This document shows positions 55,154 to 64,000 of a stretch of 64,000 nucleotides of DNA, piece by piece (within the stretch, counting starts at the first letter, position 1; every line of letters starts with the position of its first letter). This stretch comes from Galeopsis tetrahit (lineage: Eukaryota > Streptophyta > Magnoliopsida > Lamiales > Lamiaceae). Made by a program: the position numbers and the translations under genes. The notes beneath the pieces were generated by a model that worked only from the letters and a program-made list of their open reading frames with translations, did not search any database and was not told the DNA's origin. The stretch lies in contig OY776122.1 of assembly GCA_963675135.1 (NCBI GenBank), forward strand, positions 79,494,472 to 79,558,471, written 5' to 3'.

Positions 55154-57619
55154 ATGGCCAACAACAATGTTGTTCCTCCACCTGCTGTTCAAGGATTAGA
55201 CAACATGGCCACAAATCCAGTCAACCACATTTCTCATCACAAACTGCCTATGTTTTCAATAGACAATTATGATTTCTGGAAAATTAGAATGAGGGCTCAT
55301 CTTGCATCTCTCCATACTGATATGCTAAGAGTAATCACAAGAGGACCTTTTGTGTTTACTCAAACTAACCCCAGAGTGACAGCTGAGCAAAAAGCAGATG
55401 TAAGGGAACTGATTCCCAAAGATGAAGATGATTTCACTGCTGATGAAAAGAGGAAGGATAATCTGAATTATCTAGCAATGAACACCCTCTATCAAACAAT
55501 TCCAGATGCAGTCATGGGAAGAGTCTACCACTGCACAACAGCCAAAGAAATTTGGGATACTCTTGCTGAAATGTGTGAGGGCACTGAAAAAATCAAGGAG
55601 AACAAGCTCCAAGTTGCTGTGCAAAAGTTTGAACAATTTTCAATGGAAACTGATGAGTCCATTGACAAATTTGCTGGTAGATTCACTGATGTGATGAATG
55701 AAATTAACTTATTGGGCAAGGTCTACACCAAGAGAGAAGTGGGATTAAAGATCTTGAGGAGTCTCACTCAAAAGTGGGATGTCTATGCTGTAATGATGCA
55801 AAACACTAAAGATCTCTCCACCATGCCCATGCAAAAAATCTTCTCGGAACTCAAGGCTTATGAGTTCGACCTCAATAGAAGAAAGCCTATTGAGGAACCT
55901 TCAAATCCTACTAAGGGAGTGGCATTCAAAGCCAAAACAGTTGAACCAGAGATGCAGGCCACTCCAAGACCATCAAAGTCAGTCTCAAAGACTGAAATGA
56001 AGGAAGAACTAGCCTTGATGGCTAGAAGGTTTGAAAAGTTGAATTCAAGGTTTGGTAGATACAAGAAATTCTACCAGGACAACAAATTCAGGAGATACAA
56101 CTCTCCTGAAGCACAGGTTGAAGTCAAAAAGCCTGAAGAGAAAAGATCAGAGGACAAATACTCTGATAGGAGAAGGTCCAGTAGAGCTGAACCTTCATCA
56201 TCAAAAAGAAGAGAAGAATCAAAGAAAGAAGATGATGAAGATCTGTGCTATAACTGTAAAAAGAAAGGGCACTTCCAGTATGACTGCCCTGAATTGAGCT
56301 CTAAAGAAAGAAGAGAGAGACAAGCTAAAAGAGACAGAAAGTTCACCAATAGAAAAGCCATGATGGCTGGTGAAGAATCTGATAGTGCTGAAAGCTTCAA
56401 CTCCTCTGATGGATTATTCTCCAACAGTGATGATGATGATGATGTTTGCAACATGGCTCTTGAGGATGATGAGGTATCCTCTACTTCTAGTTCACCATCA
56501 TTCATCTCACAAAACACTAGTGAGGTTAACCTGAAACTTTCCTTGGGAAAGTTGATGGAAGATTTCACTAGATTACAAGAATTTCATGATAACTGTGTGA
56601 GAGAAAATGAAAGATTGGCTATTGAACTTGCCAAAAACTCTGAGGTAGCTGTTGATGTCAAATCTACTGAATTGTATCAACAAATCTTGAGAGAGCTTGA
56701 GGAAGCAAATCTCAGGATAGTTGACCAACAAAAGGAGATTGATGATCAACTTCTCTCTCAGAAGAGAAAAGATTTTGAACTTAAAATTCTCAATGCCAAA
56801 TTTGAAAATCTCTCACATGAATATGATATTCTTAAATTAAGTGAAGAGAGCCTGAAATCAAAGATGTCTGCTTTGAACAAATCTTCTAGAGCAATAGAGG
56901 AAATTCAAAGTTATCAAAGACCTATGGCTCAAAGAAGTGGATTAGGTTTTGATCCATTTGAATCTTCACCTTGTCTTAGTGTTGCCTCTGTAAGTAACAC
57001 TAAGAGAATCTTTGTTAAGTCAGTGGCACAAACTGAAAACGAAGTGATTCAACCACTGAACAAAGGAAAGGGCAAAATGGATGATCTGCCTACTCAAGTG
57101 ATTCAGGAGAATAGGCCAAAACCTAAGGAAATGGCCAAAACTCCTGAACATAAGAGGAATGTTGGTCAACAGAGTAGACCCAATGGAAGGGCAACTCTAC
57201 TGAACAATGTTCAGAGGAATTATCCAAGGTATAATCAGCCTAGGCCAACTCATCTGAGAAAGCCTCAGCTGAATAGACCCAAGGATAACTTTCCTCAAAG
57301 GCAAAATAAAATGAGACAACCAAAACCCTTCATGCCAAAGGGTAATGGTCAAAAGAAAGTCTTTCCTCAAAGATTCCCTCAAGTAGCACAAAGAACTCAA
57401 AAGTTCAGGAGATTTGACAACTCTCCTGAAACTTATAGAATTAACACTTTCACACACACTTTCCCAAAGGCATTTAAGGGGAAGACAGTGTATGTAGATG
57501 CTAGAGGAAGACAACTCAGCCACCTTGAATCAATCAAGGTTATTAGGCAAGTTTGGGTTCCCAAAGGTACAGCTAACCTCTCAGGACCCAAAACTCAAAG
57601 GGTACCTAAACCTATCTAA
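55154..57619 (+). CDS. gag: Copia-C gag polyprotein, 821 aa
   Basis: An intact frame from MANNNVVPP. It has a UBN2-type gag domain (YDFWKIRMRAHL, AKEIWDTLAEMCEG, LTQKWDVYAVMM) and a CX2CX4HX4C zinc knuckle (CYNCKKKGHFQYDC) at about residues 365-378. Acidic Ser/Asp-rich and long Glu/Lys-rich, coiled-coil-like regions follow (about 455-580), then a basic Gln/Pro/Arg-rich tail. It forms the virus-like particle core and packages RNA. A TAA ends it; pol follows at once in the same frame. Confidence 0.9.
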   Translation: MANNNVVPPPAVQGLDNMATNPVNHISHHKLPMFSIDNYDFWKIRMRAHLASLHTDMLRVITRGPFVFTQTNPRVTAEQKADVRELIPKDEDDFTADEKRKDNLNYLAMNTLYQTIPDAVMGRVYHCTTAKEIWDTLAEMCEGTEKIKENKLQVAVQKFEQFSMETDESIDKFAGRFTDVMNEINLLGKVYTKREVGLKILRSLTQKWDVYAVMMQNTKDLSTMPMQKIFSELKAYEFDLNRRKPIEEPSNPTKGVAFKAKTVEPEMQATPRPSKSVSKTEMKEELALMARRFEKLNSRFGRYKKFYQDNKFRRYNSPEAQVEVKKPEEKRSEDKYSDRRRSSRAEPSSSKRREESKKEDDEDLCYNCKKKGHFQYDCPELSSKERRERQAKRDRKFTNRKAMMAGEESDSAESFNSSDGLFSNSDDDDDVCNMALEDDEVSSTSSSPSFISQNTSEVNLKLSLGKLMEDFTRLQEFHDNCVRENERLAIELAKNSEVAVDVKSTELYQQILRELEEANLRIVDQQKEIDDQLLSQKRKDFELKILNAKFENLSHEYDILKLSEESLKSKMSALNKSSRAIEEIQSYQRPMAQRSGLGFDPFESSPCLSVASVSNTKRIFVKSVAQTENEVIQPLNKGKGKMDDLPTQVIQENRPKPKEMAKTPEHKRNVGQQSRPNGRATLLNNVQRNYPRYNQPRPTHLRKPQLNRPKDNFPQRQNKMRQPKPFMPKGNGQKKVFPQRFPQVAQRTQKFRRFDNSPETYRINTFTHTFPKAFKGKTVYVDARGRQLSHLESIKVIRQVWVPKGTANLSGPKTQRVPKPI

Positions 57620-60369
57620 TTGCAGGTACCAATGGGCCACAAGAAGAGGAGCATGAACAAAAAGACAGCATGGTACCTTGACAGTGGATGTTCAAGGCAC
57701 ATGACTGGAAACAAGGAACTCCTCACTGACTTCATTGAAAAAGAAGGCCCAAATGTTACTTTTGGAGACAGCTCACAGGCGACTACAAAAGGTTATGGTA
57801 CTTTGATGATTGGTAACATCAAAGTAACCAATGTATCTTATGTGGCTGGTCTCAAATATAACCTCCTAAGTATCAGTCAATTCTGTGACAAAGATTTTAA
57901 TGTTGAGTTCTCAAGTGGAAAGTGTCTAATTAAGGATAAAACTCAACAAACCCTATTGACTGGAACTAGGAAGGGAAATGTGTATTTTGCAGACTGGGAC
58001 AAGTCTACTGATGCTGCATGTTTTATTGCTAAAAGTTCTAGTGAACAAAGTTGGTTATGGCACAAAAGGCTAAACCACCTGAATTTCAAATCTATGAATA
58101 AACTTGCTAGAAATGCATTAGTTAAAGGACTGCCTAATGAGGCTTTCATTAAAGAACATGTGTGTAAGCCATGTCAAGAAGGAAAACAGATTAAAGCCTC
58201 ATTTAAAGGTAAACCAGTCATCTCCACAAAAAGGGTACTTGAACTTCTACATATGGATCTGTTTGGACCAATTACCCCTACAAGCATAAATGGTAGAAAA
58301 TACACATTGGTGGTAGTAGATGACTTCTCTAGGTTCACATGGGTAGTATTTCTCCTTAATAAGAAGGAAACACAAGTTAAACTACCTGAACTTCTTAAGA
58401 GATTGTCAAATGAGAAAAGCCTTAGCATTATCAAGATAAGATCTGATAAAGGCACTGAGTTCATTAATTCATACATCAATGAGTATTGCACATCTAATGG
58501 AATAACCCATGAAACCTCAGCAGCTAGAACTCCCCAACAAAATGGAGTTGCAGAAAGAAGGAATAGAACTTTAAAAGAAGCTGCTAGAACCTTAATTGCT
58601 GATTCAAATTTACCTAAGAGGTTTTGGGCTGAAGCTATAAACACTGCATGCCATACTCAAAATAGATGTTTGATCACTAAAGGGCAAGGAAAAACCCCCT
58701 ATGAACTCTGGAAAGGAAGAATGCCTAAAGTGTCATATTTTCATATATTTGGTTGTAAATGTTTCATTCACAATAATGGGAAAGAACAGTTGAAAGCTTT
58801 TGACAGCAAAGCTGATGAGGGAGTATTCCTTGGATACTCTCAAATCAGTAGAGCCTTCAGAGTCTACAACAAGAAAACCCTTATAGTGGAAGAAACACCT
58901 CATGTTGTGTTTGATGAGTCTATCTTTGAGATCAGGAATGATCATTTGGAACCTGAAGAAATCACACAGAGGACAACCAGACTAAGCCTTAAAGACAAAG
59001 ACACTGATTTCATAGATGTTGTCCAGGCCAATCTGCCTGAAGAACCCACATTGGACAACAATCCTGAAGGCAACCTTCCTGAGACAAATCCTACAGATGG
59101 AAATGGTGAACTGAATGAACCAATCCCAGTTCACATCCAGGTAACAACTACCAATGAAGAAGCAGTTCCTGCTGAGGTAGTTAATGGGTCAAATAATCAA
59201 GGGGGAACTCAAAATGTTGAAAATGCCAATGTCCCTGACATTGAGGACAACACCCCTGATTATGATCCTGAATTAGATCCTGCATTTAATTATCCTGAAT
59301 TCTATGATCAAAATGACTCACCTTCAGTAGAGGACAACTCTACTGAAGAGATCAGAAAAAGAAGGACTTGGTTGTCTGACCATCCTACTGATCTAATACT
59401 TGGTGACCCAAGTATTGGAGTCAAAACAAGAAGATTCCATGGTGAAAGTGCTCTTTTCTGTTGTTTCTTGTCAGAGCAAGAACCAAGTAATATTGAGGAA
59501 GCACTTCAAGATGCCAATTGGATCACAGCCATGCAGGAAGAACTGAACCAATTCACCAGAAATGAAGTATGGGAGCTGGTGGATAGACCTTCACATCAAG
59601 ATGTTATTGGAAAAAAGTGGGTGTTCAAGAACAAGAAAAATGAAAATGATGTGATTGTCAGAAACAAAGCAAGACTAGTGGCAAAAGGGTATTGCCAACA
59701 TGAAGGCATTGACTATGATGAGACATTTGCACCTGTGGCAAGGCTAGAAGCAATAAGGCTCTTTCTAGCCTATGCAGCCCACAAGAGGTTCAAAGTATAC
59801 CAAATGGATGTCAAGAGTGCCTTTCTGAATGGAGTCTTGAAAGAAGAAGTCTATGTGGAGCAACCACCAGGTTTTGAAATTGGAAATCAAGTTTACAGAC
59901 TCAAGAAAGCTCTATATGGACTCAAACAAGCCCCTAGGGCTTAGTATGATACATTGTCACAATTCCTCTTGGATCATGGATTCACCAAGGGAACTGTGGA
60001 CAGAACTCTCTTCAGAATCTCTGAAGGAGAGGACATCTTGCTTGTCCAAATTTATGTGGATGACATAATTTTTGGATCCCCTAATGAGAAGCTGTGTGAG
60101 AAATTCTCCAAACTCATGCAAAGCAAGTTTGAGATGTCTATGATGGGGTTGATGAATTTCTTTTTGGGTTTACAAGTCAAACAATCTAAGGAAGGAATCT
60201 TCATCAACCAATCTAAGTACACCAGAGAAATGATCAAGAAGTTTGGGTGTACAACTAGCAAGCCAGTAAGGATCCCTATGAACACAAATTGGAAGATGGA
60301 TCCTGATGAGAGTGGCATTCCAACCAACTTTACTGAGTATAGAGGAATAATTGGTTCACTCCTTGATTA
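57620..60369 (+). pseudogene. pol: Copia-C pol, 5' part (protease, integrase, RT), interrupted
   Basis: It is in frame with gag. It includes protease WYLDSGCSRHMTG, the LWHKRLNHLN motif, integrase catalytic residues in MDLFGP, SDKGTEF and AERRNRTLKE, then RT (KKWVFKNKKNENDVIVRNKA, YQMDVKSAFLNG, and YVDDIIFG near 60055). A TAG at 59942, in a position where related elements have a tryptophan codon, breaks the RT. The frame then runs on until the insertion at 60364. It is inactive as it stands. Confidence 0.9.
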
Positions 60370-61993
60370 GTGTGAAAATTGCTTGAAATTCATGTATTTA
60401 ATTTGCATAATTTTATAGGATTTTGTGCATTATTTACACTAATTTGACTCATTGCTCTTGATTTGGAGAAAGGGTGTTGTTTGCTATTTTTTTAGGAAAA
60501 AGAGCATTTTTAGAGCAAACACGCCTCAATTATATTTTGGAGTCAATTGAAGGGATAAATCGAGAATGTAGTTGAAACGAGGAAATAACGAAAGTGAAAA
60601 TTATTTGGGCCAACAATTTAATTGATGGCCCATTTAATTAATTGCTGGAGTATTGAGTGATGGGCCCACTTAATTAATTGGGCCCAAGAATTTCAGGGCC
60701 CATTTATCAATCAATTCAACCCATTGAATTTGGAGATAACACAAGTAGCTGGAATTCTAATGGGCCGAAGCCTAGTTTCATAAATTAATCAATTAGCTGT
60801 TGGGAAAAGAAGGCAGCAAGGCCCAAGCCCATTCACACTTATACATTGGCATTAGGCATTCAGCAGTTCGGAGGGGGAGGACGCAGAGAGCAAATTGGTG
60901 CACGAAACAGAGGGCTCTTCCATTTGGGGGAGAAATCTTTTCTCCTCCCCACCACTCCACTCAATAGATTAGTTAGTTTTAATTGTTCTTTCATTCCTTA
61001 GCTAGTGTTTAATTTAGTATTTCAATTTAATGTTAGTTTTGGAGGATTTGAAGACAAGAGGTGATATTTTTCTATTATTGCAATTTTAATTTGGTAATTT
61101 CATTTTCATTCATGTTTTATAGTTTAATTTCTATTAGTTTTATTTTAGTTGTTAATTTAGACATGGGCTAATCTCCAATTGCCTTGGATGTTGATGTTTT
61201 GATGATAATTAGTGTAATTGTGGATTAATTGCATGATTAGCTTAGAATTTGGGTGTTGATGTTTCTAGAGTTGTACTTTGATTGATTCATTTGGTTGATC
61301 AACCCTATTAGCGAGCATGTTCGATTATGTTTATTGCAACGAGAGTTGGGTGACATGATTGGGAGTGTGAGTGTGAGCTTTGATCAATTGAATAGAAGTT
61401 AATTAGTAATTAGCTCACCCGAGAGGGGTGTTAATGGCTAGACCGACAACCTTAGACACTAAACGAGTAGAGGTCGTCTAGGAGTTTGGTGAGAGGGCGT
61501 TTCATAAGCATTAGTAACCGTGTTGAAAGTGTTTATGAAACACTATCTTAGGAGCTTATGGTATTTGGTTAGATCCTATAATTGCTAATCAATGCACGAT
61601 GTTGACCTATGCCTTTCGAGGGGGTTTACACACACATGTGATAGCCTTTAGCTTAACCCGAATTCGTAGTGAAATCATGTAATTGGTTCACTAGTTCACT
61701 TAATTGCTCACAAAACGGAAACACCCGAGGCAATGCTTTCTCACCTTGCACTTTCATTATTGAGAGTTAGTTTAGTTGTTTGCATTAGTTGTTTATTTTC
61801 TTAATTGGTATTTGCTTTATCCTCACGTTTAGCTTCTATAACACCATTTTAACTTATAGTTTTGGGGCTCCACGCTCTCTCTAGGTCCTTGGACGATAAC
61901 TACTAGGTCGTATACTTACTCAACTATAACGAACCCATACGCTTGTGGGGATTGTTATTGTTGTGCTAAAAAGTGTGCAAAATACGAACCAAG
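60364..61993 (+). mobile_element. 1.63 kb non-coding insertion in Copia-C RT
   Basis: The 8-bp duplication TCACTCCT flanks it (60356-60363, 61994-62001). It starts TGATTAGTGTGAAAATTGC and ends GTGTGCAAAATACGAACCAAG minus its last base. No long inverted ends and no open frame are present. The last 130 bases (GGACGATAACTACTAGGTCG, AGTATACGACCT on the complement) resemble the left end of the element at 3850-5714 on the opposite strand. The 8-bp duplication would suit hAT-type transposition, but the family is not recognised. Confidence 0.75.
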
Positions 61994-62001
61994 TCACTCC
62001 T

Positions 62002-62640
62002 CTATCTCACTGCCAGCAGACCTGATATCACCTTTGCAGTAGGTGTTTGTGCAAGGTTTCAAGCAAATCCTAAGAAAAGCCACCTTGAGGCTGCAAAGAG
62101 GATTTTGAGGTATCTCAAAGGCACTGAAAATTTAGGCCTTTGGTACCCTGCTGATGACAACATTGAGCTAACTGGCTACTCAGATGCTGATTATGGAGGA
62201 TGTAGGATTGACAGAAAGTCCACCTCAGGGACTTGTCAGTTCCTGGGCAACAAACTCATTTCTTGGTTCTCCAAGAAGCAAAATACAGTGGCCACCTCCA
62301 CCACTGAAGCTGAATATGTTGCAGCTGGAAGTTGTTGTGCCCAAATCCTTTGGCTAAGACAACAGCTCAGAGACTACAAAGTCAACTCTACTGAAGTGCC
62401 ATTGCTATATCACAAAATCCTGTCTTGCACACAAGATGCAAACATGTGGACATCAAGCATCACTTCATTAGAGATCATGTGGAGAAGAAGGATATCAAGT
62501 TGGTGAAAATTCACACAGACCATCAAAAAGCTGATATACTAACTAAGCCACTTGCAGAGGCAAGATTCCTGGAATTATCAGCAGAGTTGGGACTTCTTGA
62601 TCCAGGGAAGCTGAAAAATGAGTCCAAAGAAGTTCATTGA
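62002..62640 (+). pseudogene. Copia-C RNase H remnant
   Basis: It continues the pol frame after the insertion: YSDADYGG, TSGTCQFLG, STTEAEYVAA, then a frameshift with loss of sequence near 62405 where the expected DN..A motif is missing. The tail (KHVDIKHHFIRDH, KADILTKPL) resumes in another frame to a stop at 62638. Confidence 0.85.
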
Positions 62641-62714
62641 TTGAAGGGGAAATAAATTCAAACTTCAGCAGACTTGGTCAAGTCTACTGAAAATCAGAAA
62701 TATGACCTTACTTC

Positions 62715-62777
62715 TTCAGGACACTTGTCCATTAACATTCAGGACACTTGTCCACTTTTCTTCAGGACACTTGTCCA
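62715..62777 (+). repeat. Three 23-bp tandem repeats after Copia-C pol
   Basis: TTCAGGACACTTGTCCA starts at 62715, 62738 and 62761, exactly 23 bases apart. GGACACTTGTCC is close to a palindrome and shares TTGTCC with the LTR repeats. Confidence 0.9.
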
Positions 62778-63313
62778 AGTGGGGTCAGATAAGTTGTCCC
62801 AGCTATCAAACCAAATCTTGGTATGATAAGCACCTATTTTTGGTGATCAATGCCTACTTCGAAATCTGTCCCATTGAAATACAGTTTTCACCTTTCTGGG
62901 ATTTAATTTGTCTCCCACTCAAAAGGTCACTTTCCATGCATTAAATGCCAAGATTTAACTCTTGTTTGCATTAAACTTTTTGGGACATGATCTATCTCGA
63001 AAAACCCCCAGCCTTAAACAAACATTAAAAACCACCCACGTTTTGAATAAAACAGTTATTTCACTGTTACATTGGTTTTTGACCATTGGATCAAAAAAGG
63101 ACAACTCCCCTGAAATCAATCCTAGCCGTCCATTTTGGATTTCCATTTTTGCTCACCTTTGAATTGCTTCAAGACCTTACCAACTCATTGACAAACATTC
63201 TTTTTAGAATACTCACAAGTCTTAAGATCCCCTCAAACACTTCTTCCCCAAGTATTCGAAACCCTAACTCAAATTTTCTTCAAACTCTCTCAAAGCTCTC
63301 TCTGCAAATTTCA

Positions 63314-64000
63314 ATGGCCCCCAAAGTTAGACCTGAGATGCTTGTTGATTTCTCTAACAAGGATCTCGACCTGGATTTTGGCTACTTAAGCAACAAAAAC
63401 AACCTTCATTTTGAGCCAATAGTATCATTTGAAAATGAGGACCCTGAAATCACACCAACCCTGAGATGGTTGAGGAGAGCTGAACTTCAAAAGTTCATGG
63501 AGGAAAGACCAAGCTCTTGCTTGGAAAGCTATATGGCAGAATTCTTTGCCTTCCTCAAGTGGAGAGGCAGACCTGAAGATGGTGAAGTATCAACCAGATT
63601 ATCTTACACAGCAGAAGGAGAGGAAGAAGAGAGATTCCACAGAGTAAAATTCTCCTCAGAGGATCTGGAAGGAGCCTTTGGATTGCCTTCTGAGGGAAGG
63701 AATCCAGAAGTTTATGGTACTGGCCATGAAGATGAGATAGCCCAAGAATGGCTATTAGTTCCAGGACCTCTCTCCTCAACTCAAAACAAGAAAACTCTCA
63801 AGCCAGAGTTTCTCAACCTTTTTGAGGTAGTTGCTAAGAGCCTCTTAAGCAACACTGGAAGCTTAGAGCAGGTTAGTCATCCAAGGATAAGAATCATGGC
63901 TGCCATTATTGATGCCAGTGATAAGGGCATTAAGTTTGATTGGAGGACCTTCATCATGTCTGAGATGATGAAGGAGAAGGCTAAATTCAAGGTGAAAACC
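63314..64000 (+). CDS. Third ORF of Copia-C (envelope-position protein), open at the window end
   Basis: From ATG 63314 (MAPKVRPEML) 229 codons stay open to the last base, so the protein is incomplete. It lies after pol, where SIRE-type copia elements carry their extra ORF. The sequence is acidic and globular: ALKWRGRPEDG-like and FGLPSEGRNPEVYG segments resemble the plant-transposon-protein region found in such ORFs. No signal peptide or transmembrane segment occurs in the visible part, so a membrane-envelope role is not supported here. Confidence 0.65.
   Translation, partial: MAPKVRPEMLVDFSNKDLDLDFGYLSNKNNLHFEPIVSFENEDPEITPTLRWLRRAELQKFMEERPSSCLESYMAEFFAFLKWRGRPEDGEVSTRLSYTAEGEEEERFHRVKFSSEDLEGAFGLPSEGRNPEVYGTGHEDEIAQEWLLVPGPLSSTQNKKTLKPEFLNLFEVVAKSLLSNTGSLEQVSHPRIRIMAAIIDASDKGIKFDWRTFIMSEMMKEKAKFKVKT

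Larger units (their letters stand above)
53134..64000 (+). mobile_element. Copia-C: SIRE/Maximus-type Ty1/copia element, runs off the window
   Basis: The 5' LTR is followed by a primer-binding site TGGTATCAGAGC at 55016. Then come a large gag, a pol whose reverse transcriptase is split by a 1.63 kb insertion, an RNase H and a third ORF after pol. The long LTR, large gag with a coiled-coil-like C-terminal half, and extra 3' ORF are the SIRE-lineage plan. The 3' LTR must lie beyond 64000. Bases before the LTR are ATGAC, the presumed target duplication. Confidence 0.88.

Noticed and set aside
60364..61993. Intron within Copia-C reverse transcriptase
   Set aside because: An exact 8-bp duplication flanks it and no GT-AG borders fit, so it is an insertion.

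Overview
The window is nuclear DNA of a flowering plant, almost certainly a eudicot. It has spliced plant gene families (a VAL-type B3/CW repressor, a TRF-like Myb protein, an ATL RING-H2 E3 ligase and a CYP73A P450), GT-AG introns, AT-rich intergenic DNA and dense plant transposons. The species cannot be fixed from the sequence.

Host genes occupy three islands. (1) At 1-79 (-) there is only the signal-peptide start of a secreted protein that leaves the window. (2) At 13.3-25.4 kb there is a TRF-like telomere-motif Myb gene (+, five exons, 842 aa) with an expanded tandem repeat in exon 1, then an intronless ATL RING-H2 gene (+), then a 13-exon VAL1/HSI2-type repressor (-, 856 aa) convergent with ATL. 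(3) At 46.6-48.5 kb there is an intact but diverged three-exon cinnamate 4-hydroxylase (CYP73A, -). Two further promoter-like sites, at about 38.0 kb (+) and 40.66 kb (-), have TATA boxes and clusters of TGGGCC/GGCCCA sites but lead to no protein I recognise.

The rest is mostly mobile DNA, much of it nested. A non-autonomous Mutator-like family, not known to me by name and called family X here, has four copies (3511-8729, 8747-9821, 9863-12822, 36781-37904). They share diverged terminal inverted repeats, and three have 8-9 bp target duplications. Copy 1 holds a 1.9 kb non-coding element with a strikingly spaced array of the palindrome CTCGGCCGAG, and a 2.5 kb Mutator-like element that itself holds a SINE. 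Copy 4 holds a 2.1 kb giant inverted repeat and a Stowaway MITE. Copy 3 holds a second SINE.

Three Ty1/copia elements occupy the right half. Copia-A (28764-34368) sits inside a small Mutator-type MITE and carries a 1.37 kb solo LTR. Copia-B is at 41144-46151. Copia-C, of SIRE/Maximus type, runs from 53134 past the end; it has 1.9 kb LTRs, gag, pol broken by a 1.63 kb insertion, and a third envelope-position ORF that is still open at base 64000. Copia-A and Copia-B have non-canonical LTR ends and are dead through stops and frameshifts.

No CRISPR, rRNA or functional tRNA gene was seen. Exon boundaries were deduced from splice consensus, reading-frame continuity and family similarity, with no transcript evidence. 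Family assignments rest on motif recognition, without database searches.
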